Shown here: in pieces, positions 5,571-8,709 of the stretch
How the letters are laid out: each line of letters starts with the position of its first letter
Numbering within the stretch: position 1 is the stretch's first letter
DNA from: Chloroflexota bacterium
GTDB taxonomy: Bacteria; Chloroflexota; Limnocylindria; Limnocylindrales; CSP1-4
NCBI GenBank assembly: GCA_003158495.1
Contig: PMJT01000271.1
Location: 1 to 8,709, forward strand
DNA length: 8,709 nt
Direction of reading: 5' to 3'
The notes under the pieces: model-generated
Told to the model about the DNA's origin: nothing
The model's database searches: none
The model's input: the letters and a program-made list of their open reading frames with translations, nothing else
Translations under genes and position numbers: made by a program

Positions 5571-6754
5571 GCAGCAGCGTCGAGCCAGCGCGGCTCGGTC
5601 GCGCCCGGCTGGCCGTCGGCTACGCGTTCCTGATAAACGGAGTCATGTTCGGGGCGTGGGCCTCGAGGATTCCGGCGGTCCAGGCCCACACCGGCCTCGA
5701 CTCGACCTACCTCGGTTTCGCGCTGCTCGCTGCCGCCGGCGGCGCCGTACTGGCGATGACCTTTGCGGGCATGCTCGCGGGCCGATACGGCAGCCGGCCC
5801 GTGACCGTGGCGGGGCTCCTCGGATACGCCGCCTGCGTGCCGGGACTCGCGCTCGCCGACTCGTTCGTAACGCTGACCCTCGCGCTGCTATGCGTCGGCG
5901 CCTTCCAGGGCTCGATGGACGTGGCAATGAACGCCAACGGCCTGGCGGTCGAAAGGGCCGGCACACGGCCGATAATGTCCCGACTGCACGGAACGTGGAG
6001 CGTCGGCTCCTTTCTCGGCGCCTTCGTGACGATCGCGGCCGTGACCGCCGGGCTCTCGGTGCTGGAACAGTTCTGCATCCTGGCCGCGTGGATGGGCGTT
6101 TCGGCCGGCGTTCTCTCGCGGATCATGCTGCCGCACCGGCAAGCGTCGGAGGGCCCGGCCCTTCGGCGGCCGCCTCGCCGTCTCATGGCCCTGGGCCTGA
6201 TGATCTTCTGCGGCATGCTGGCGGAAGGCTCGGCCGGCGACTGGAGCGGCGTCTTCATGCGGACGTCGGTGCTCTCGACCGAGCAGCAGGCCGCATTGAC
6301 TCTCGGCGCCTTCTCGGTGGCGATGGCATTCTCGCGAATCATCGGCGACCGCATGACCGAACTGCTCGGCGCCGGCCGGCTGGTAACGCTCGGAGCCGTT
6401 CTCGGGGCGTTGGGCCTGGCGATGGCGCTCGCCCTGAACATGGTGGCATCGGCGGTGATCGGCTTCACGATGCTCGGACTGGGCCTTGGGGCGATCGTGC
6501 CGATTGCTCTCCGGGCCGGCGGTTCGCAGCCCGGCATCTCGCCGGGTTACGGCATCGCGGCCGTTTCGACGATGGGCTACGCCGGCATGCTCGCCGGTCC
6601 GCCGATCATCGGCACCGTGGCCGGGGTGGTTGGGCTGCGTTCGGCGCTCGCCTTGATCGTGGGCCTGCTCGTGTTCCTCGCCCTGGCAGCCGGGCGCTCG
6701 GTCGGCGCGCCGATCACGATCCCCGAACCCGCGGTCCCGACGGAGCTGCTCTAG
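5567..6754 (+). CDS. Major facilitator superfamily transporter, YbjJ-like (MFS2, paralogue of MFS1)
   Basis: A 395-residue MFS carrier, last gene of the operon. It repeats the landmarks of MFS1 at nearly the same places: LINGVMFGAWASRIPAV (22-38, W31, R34, P36), MDVAMNANGLAVE, IMSRLHGTWS, AEGSAGDWSG and GSQPGI...STMGYAGMLAGPP. By hand alignment of the final conserved block, 34 of 48 residues are identical to MFS1, so the pair most likely arose by tandem duplication. The ATG at 5567 overlaps the MFS1 stop (ATGA), with GGAAGG 4 nt upstream. The open frame reaches back to 4706, but that part is an out-of-frame shadow of MFS1. It ends 54 nt before the convergent DinB-like gene. Substrate unknown. 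Confidence 0.9.
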   Translation: MSSSVEPARLGRARLAVGYAFLINGVMFGAWASRIPAVQAHTGLDSTYLGFALLAAAGGAVLAMTFAGMLAGRYGSRPVTVAGLLGYAACVPGLALADSFVTLTLALLCVGAFQGSMDVAMNANGLAVERAGTRPIMSRLHGTWSVGSFLGAFVTIAAVTAGLSVLEQFCILAAWMGVSAGVLSRIMLPHRQASEGPALRRPPRRLMALGLMIFCGMLAEGSAGDWSGVFMRTSVLSTEQQAALTLGAFSVAMAFSRIIGDRMTELLGAGRLVTLGAVLGALGLAMALALNMVASAVIGFTMLGLGLGAIVPIALRAGGSQPGISPGYGIAAVSTMGYAGMLAGPPIIGTVAGVVGLRSALALIVGLLVFLALAAGRSVGAPITIPEPAVPTELL

Positions 6755-6800
6755 CCGCAGGCTCCACCGCGCCGACTGCGAATCTGCGCGCCCCGACCAG

Positions 6801-6825
6801 TGGCTCCCCTATTTCGCCGGAGCCA
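6801..6825. terminator. Inverted repeat at the convergent gene ends, possible bidirectional terminator
   Basis: TGGCTCC (6801-6807) and GGAGCCA (6819-6825) are perfect reverse complements with an 11-nt loop. They straddle the stop codon of the DinB-like gene and lie about 47 nt past the MFS2 stop, where two convergent transcripts must end. There is no T-tract on either side and the stem is only 7 bp, so termination is a guess from position and symmetry. Confidence 0.3.
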
Positions 6826-7303
6826 GCCGACGTTCGCTCCAGTACGTCCACGTGTCCAGGTCCGGCACCTCGAAGCCGTTAGACGAGAGCACCGTGCAGA
6901 TCTGGGTGCGGTGGTCGTTGCCGTGGTGGAGCGCCTGGCCGAAGAGCAGGTTCGTGGCGTGCGCCATCTCCGGGCGGTCACGGCGGGCCGGGATCGTGAC
7001 GTCCAGCTGGTTCACGCGCGCCAGGACCATCCGCCAGCGGACGGCCTGGTCGCGGACCTGGTCTGCCAGCACGGCGAGCGACTTGGTGGGGTCCGGGCCC
7101 TCCTTCGGCGCGGGCGGCGTCCCTTCCAGATACTGGATGTAGCGCCCGTCAGCCTCGAGCAGGTGCGACAGCGTCGCGAGCACTTCGCCGTAGACGCCGG
7201 GTGAAGTTGCGGTCAGCGCGGCCTCGGGCAGCCCGCGCAGGTGCCGGATCAGCTTCTCCGTGGCCCAGGTGTGGTGCTGGAAAGCCTCACTGAGCGGGTC
7301 CAT
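6809..7303 (-). CDS. DinB/DUF664-type four-helix metal-binding protein
   Basis: A 164-residue cytoplasmic protein of the DinB/YfiT-like fold, mostly helical. Three histidines are placed as in the family's metal site: H47 at the end of helix 2 (LSHLLEAD) and H127/H131 in the HHGNDHRTQI segment of the last long helix. It has W13 in the N-terminal helix (HHTWATEKLI) and a Trp-rich end (LDTWTYW). Members range from thiol transferases to proteins of unknown role; the family is named after a DNA-damage-inducible Bacillus gene and is unrelated to DNA polymerase IV. I chose the ATG at 7303 because an AGGAGG site sits 4 nt upstream and the family's N-terminus starts there. The open frame further up overlaps the end of uvrB. 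It lies 16 nt after the uvrB stop on the same strand, so co-transcription is likely. Function unknown. Confidence 0.88.
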   Translation of the reverse strand: MDPLSEAFQHHTWATEKLIRHLRGLPEAALTATSPGVYGEVLATLSHLLEADGRYIQYLEGTPPAPKEGPDPTKSLAVLADQVRDQAVRWRMVLARVNQLDVTIPARRDRPEMAHATNLLFGQALHHGNDHRTQICTVLSSNGFEVPDLDTWTYWSERRLAPAK

Positions 7304-7307
7304 CGAT

Positions 7308-7313
7308 CCTCCT
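7308..7313 (-). promoter_or_regulatory. Ribosome binding site AGGAGG of the DinB-like gene
   Basis: On the minus strand a near-ideal GGAGGAGGAT stretch lies in the 16-nt gap between the uvrB stop (7320) and the ATG at 7303. It fixes the start and implies independent, efficient translation initiation on a shared uvrB transcript. Confidence 0.7.
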
Positions 7314-7319
7314 CCATGG

Positions 7320-8709
7320 CTAGCGGCGGCGCCGGCCGCGACCGGGAGTGCGGCTGCCGGTTCGCTTGATGACGTTGGGCGTAACGGTATGGTCCCACGT
7401 GGGCCGCTCGAGCCACTTGGCCGCCCAGCCGGCATCGTCATCGTGCTCGTCGCGGATGCCGGGCAGCCAGCCCGCTGCCGTCGATGCGGCCGCCAGTTCG
7501 TCGCCGGGTTCCTCTCCGGCCGGGAGTACCCGGACATCGGTCACTTCCAGTTCCTGGGCGTTGGGGCCATCGCCCGCGCCGTCCGCTCCCCTGCCCCGCC
7601 GCGCCATCTGCCGGACCGGCTTGATGAGGTGACCCGACCGCGCCGGGGCGGGCCGCTCTCCGGCGGGCGTCGCAGGCGCTCTCGCCGCACGTTCCGCGGC
7701 ACGTGCCACCGCCGCCGACGCATCCTCGTCCAGCACTCGCAGCCGGATCTCCTGGATTTCGTCGCGCAGCGCCGCCGCACGCTCGAACTCCAGGTCGCGG
7801 GCAGCCTGGCGCATCTCGGCTTCCATCTTGGCGACGAGCTTCTCCACCTCGCCCTTGGCAAGTTCGGAGAGCGCCGTCTCCTGGCCGGGCCCGGTCTTGT
7901 ACGTCCCGTGGGCCTCAGCCACCGCGCGCAGCCGGTCGTTGATGTCGCGGATCGACTTGACGATCGTGACCGGCTCGATCCCGTGCTCCGTGTTGTAGTT
8001 CTCCTGGATCGTGCGTCGCCGGTTTGTCTCGTCGATGGCGATGCGCATCGACTCCGTGATGTGGTCGGCGTACATCACCACTTCGCCCTCGGTGTTGCGG
8101 GCGGCTCGGCCGATCATCTGGATCAGCGACCAGGCACTGCGCAGGAAGCCTTCCTTGTCCGCATCGATGATCGCGACGAGCGTCACCTCCGGCAGGTCGA
8201 TTCCCTCGCGCAGGAGGTTGATTCCGACGATCACGTCGTACACGCCAAGCCTGAGGTCGCGCAGGATCTGGACCCGCTCCAGCGTGTCCACCTCCGAGTG
8301 GAGGTACTGGACCTTGACGCCGAGCTCGTGGAGGTAGTCCGCCAGGTCTTCGGCCATCTTCTTGGTCAGCGTCGTGACGATCGCGCGCTCACCCTTCTCG
8401 ACGCGGCCGCGAATAAGCTCCAGGAGATCGTCGATCTGGCCTTCCGTCGGCTTGACGGTGATCTTCGGGTCGACGACGCCGGTGGGCCGGATCAGCTGCT
8501 CGACCACTTGCTGGCTTCGCTCGAGTTCATACGGCCCAGGTGTGGCGCTCATGTAGACGACCTGGTTGAGGCTCGCCTCGAACTCTTCGAACGTCAGAGG
8601 GCGGTTATCCAGCGCCGAAGGGAGCCGCAAGCCGAAGTCGACCAGGATCTCCTTGCGCGTCCGGTCGTTCTTGTACATGCCGACAACCTGCGGGATCGAC
8701 ATATGACTC
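7320..8709 (-). CDS. uvrB: UvrABC excinuclease subunit B (partial, N-terminus outside window)
   Basis: UvrB is the helicase-like damage-verification subunit that UvrA loads on DNA and that recruits UvrC. The right edge cuts it at the conserved SH-MSIPQ segment, so the N-terminal ATPase motifs are missing. Numbering from the Met at 8702: LPSALDNRP (27-35), motif SATPG (52-56), VGINLLREGIDLPEV, DADKEGFLRS, QMIGRAARN (about 195-203), and YNTEHGIEP. A UVR coiled-coil (about 284-319, LEFERAAALRDEI) follows; in the family it binds UvrC. UvrB normally stops soon after this motif. Here another 136 residues follow (325-460): an Ala/Arg/Pro linker, then an acidic and Trp-containing stretch (GWLPGIRDEHDDD, WLERPTWDHTVTPNVIKRTG) and a basic end (GRGRRRR). 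There is no frameshift sign, and the stop at 7320 lies 16 nt before the DinB-like gene. Identification is certain; the tail's role is unknown. Confidence 0.98.
   Translation of the reverse strand, partial: SHMSIPQVVGMYKNDRTRKEILVDFGLRLPSALDNRPLTFEEFEASLNQVVYMSATPGPYELERSQQVVEQLIRPTGVVDPKITVKPTEGQIDDLLELIRGRVEKGERAIVTTLTKKMAEDLADYLHELGVKVQYLHSEVDTLERVQILRDLRLGVYDVIVGINLLREGIDLPEVTLVAIIDADKEGFLRSAWSLIQMIGRAARNTEGEVVMYADHITESMRIAIDETNRRRTIQENYNTEHGIEPVTIVKSIRDINDRLRAVAEAHGTYKTGPGQETALSELAKGEVEKLVAKMEAEMRQAARDLEFERAAALRDEIQEIRLRVLDEDASAAVARAAERAARAPATPAGERPAPARSGHLIKPVRQMARRGRGADGAGDGPNAQELEVTDVRVLPAGEEPGDELAAASTAAGWLPGIRDEHDDDAGWAAKWLERPTWDHTVTPNVIKRTGSRTPGRGRRRR

Noticed and set aside
5707..6537. 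276-residue minus-strand open frame opposite MFS2
   Set aside because: Antisense shadow produced by GC-rich codons; composition is low-complexity Ala/Pro/Arg/Ser and no family is recognisable.
5656..6882. 408-residue plus-strand open frame across MFS2
   Set aside because: A shifted-frame shadow of MFS2, full of Arg/Gly/Pro, that also runs into the convergent DinB-like gene.
7304..7537. N-terminal extension of the DinB-like protein to 7537
   Set aside because: It would overlap the uvrB coding end in another frame and is Pro/Arg/Ser-rich; AGGAGG before the ATG at 7303 settles the start.
1..8709. A new defence system, CRISPR array, mobile element, tRNA or rRNA
   Set aside because: No spaced direct repeats, transposase or integrase motifs, cloverleaf sequences or rRNA-like segments were seen. 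All substantial coding sequence is explained by repair, carbonic anhydrase, transport and DinB-like genes.

Overview
The window is GC-rich bacterial chromosome with tightly packed genes, GTG as well as ATG starts, and strong third-position G/C bias. The long stop-free frames opposite and beside the real genes are what such a composition produces. The style of the UvrA and UvrB proteins, a GAAC-N4-GTTC type SOS box and a probably leaderless uvrA transcript fit a high-GC lineage such as Chloroflexota or Actinomycetota. This placement is an inference; no rRNA or other strong taxonomic marker lies in the window.

Layout, left to right: (1) 1-2248, minus strand: first 749 codons of uvrA, cut by the left edge. 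(2) 2249-2566: intergenic region holding the uvrA promoter, a perfect SOS-box-like palindrome and further inverted repeats. (3) 2567-3202, minus: beta-carbonic anhydrase with a GTG start. (4) 3203-3307: divergent promoter region. (5) 3308-6754, plus: a four-gene membrane transport operon, azlC-azlD-MFS1-MFS2, in which every junction is a 4-nt stop/start overlap. (6) 6809-7303, minus: a DinB/DUF664-type four-helix protein. (7) 7320-8709, minus: the C-terminal part of uvrB, with a long extra tail, cut by the right edge.

How the genes relate: uvrA and uvrB encode the damage-recognition partners of nucleotide excision repair. They lie on the same strand but are separated here by about 5 kb. The DinB-like gene starts 16 nt after uvrB and is very probably co-transcribed with it. 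Between them sit the carbonic anhydrase and an opposite-strand transporter cassette: an AzlC/AzlD branched-chain amino-acid exporter pair plus two paralogous YbjJ-like major facilitator proteins. The MFS pair looks like a tandem duplication.

I found no convincing new defence system, CRISPR array, mobile element, tRNA or rRNA. The most noteworthy points are the SOS-box/leaderless arrangement of uvrA, the altered zinc-module residue and inserted loop in UvrA, the roughly 136-residue tail on UvrB, the uvrB-DinB-like pairing, and the four-gene overlapping transporter cassette with twin MFS proteins.
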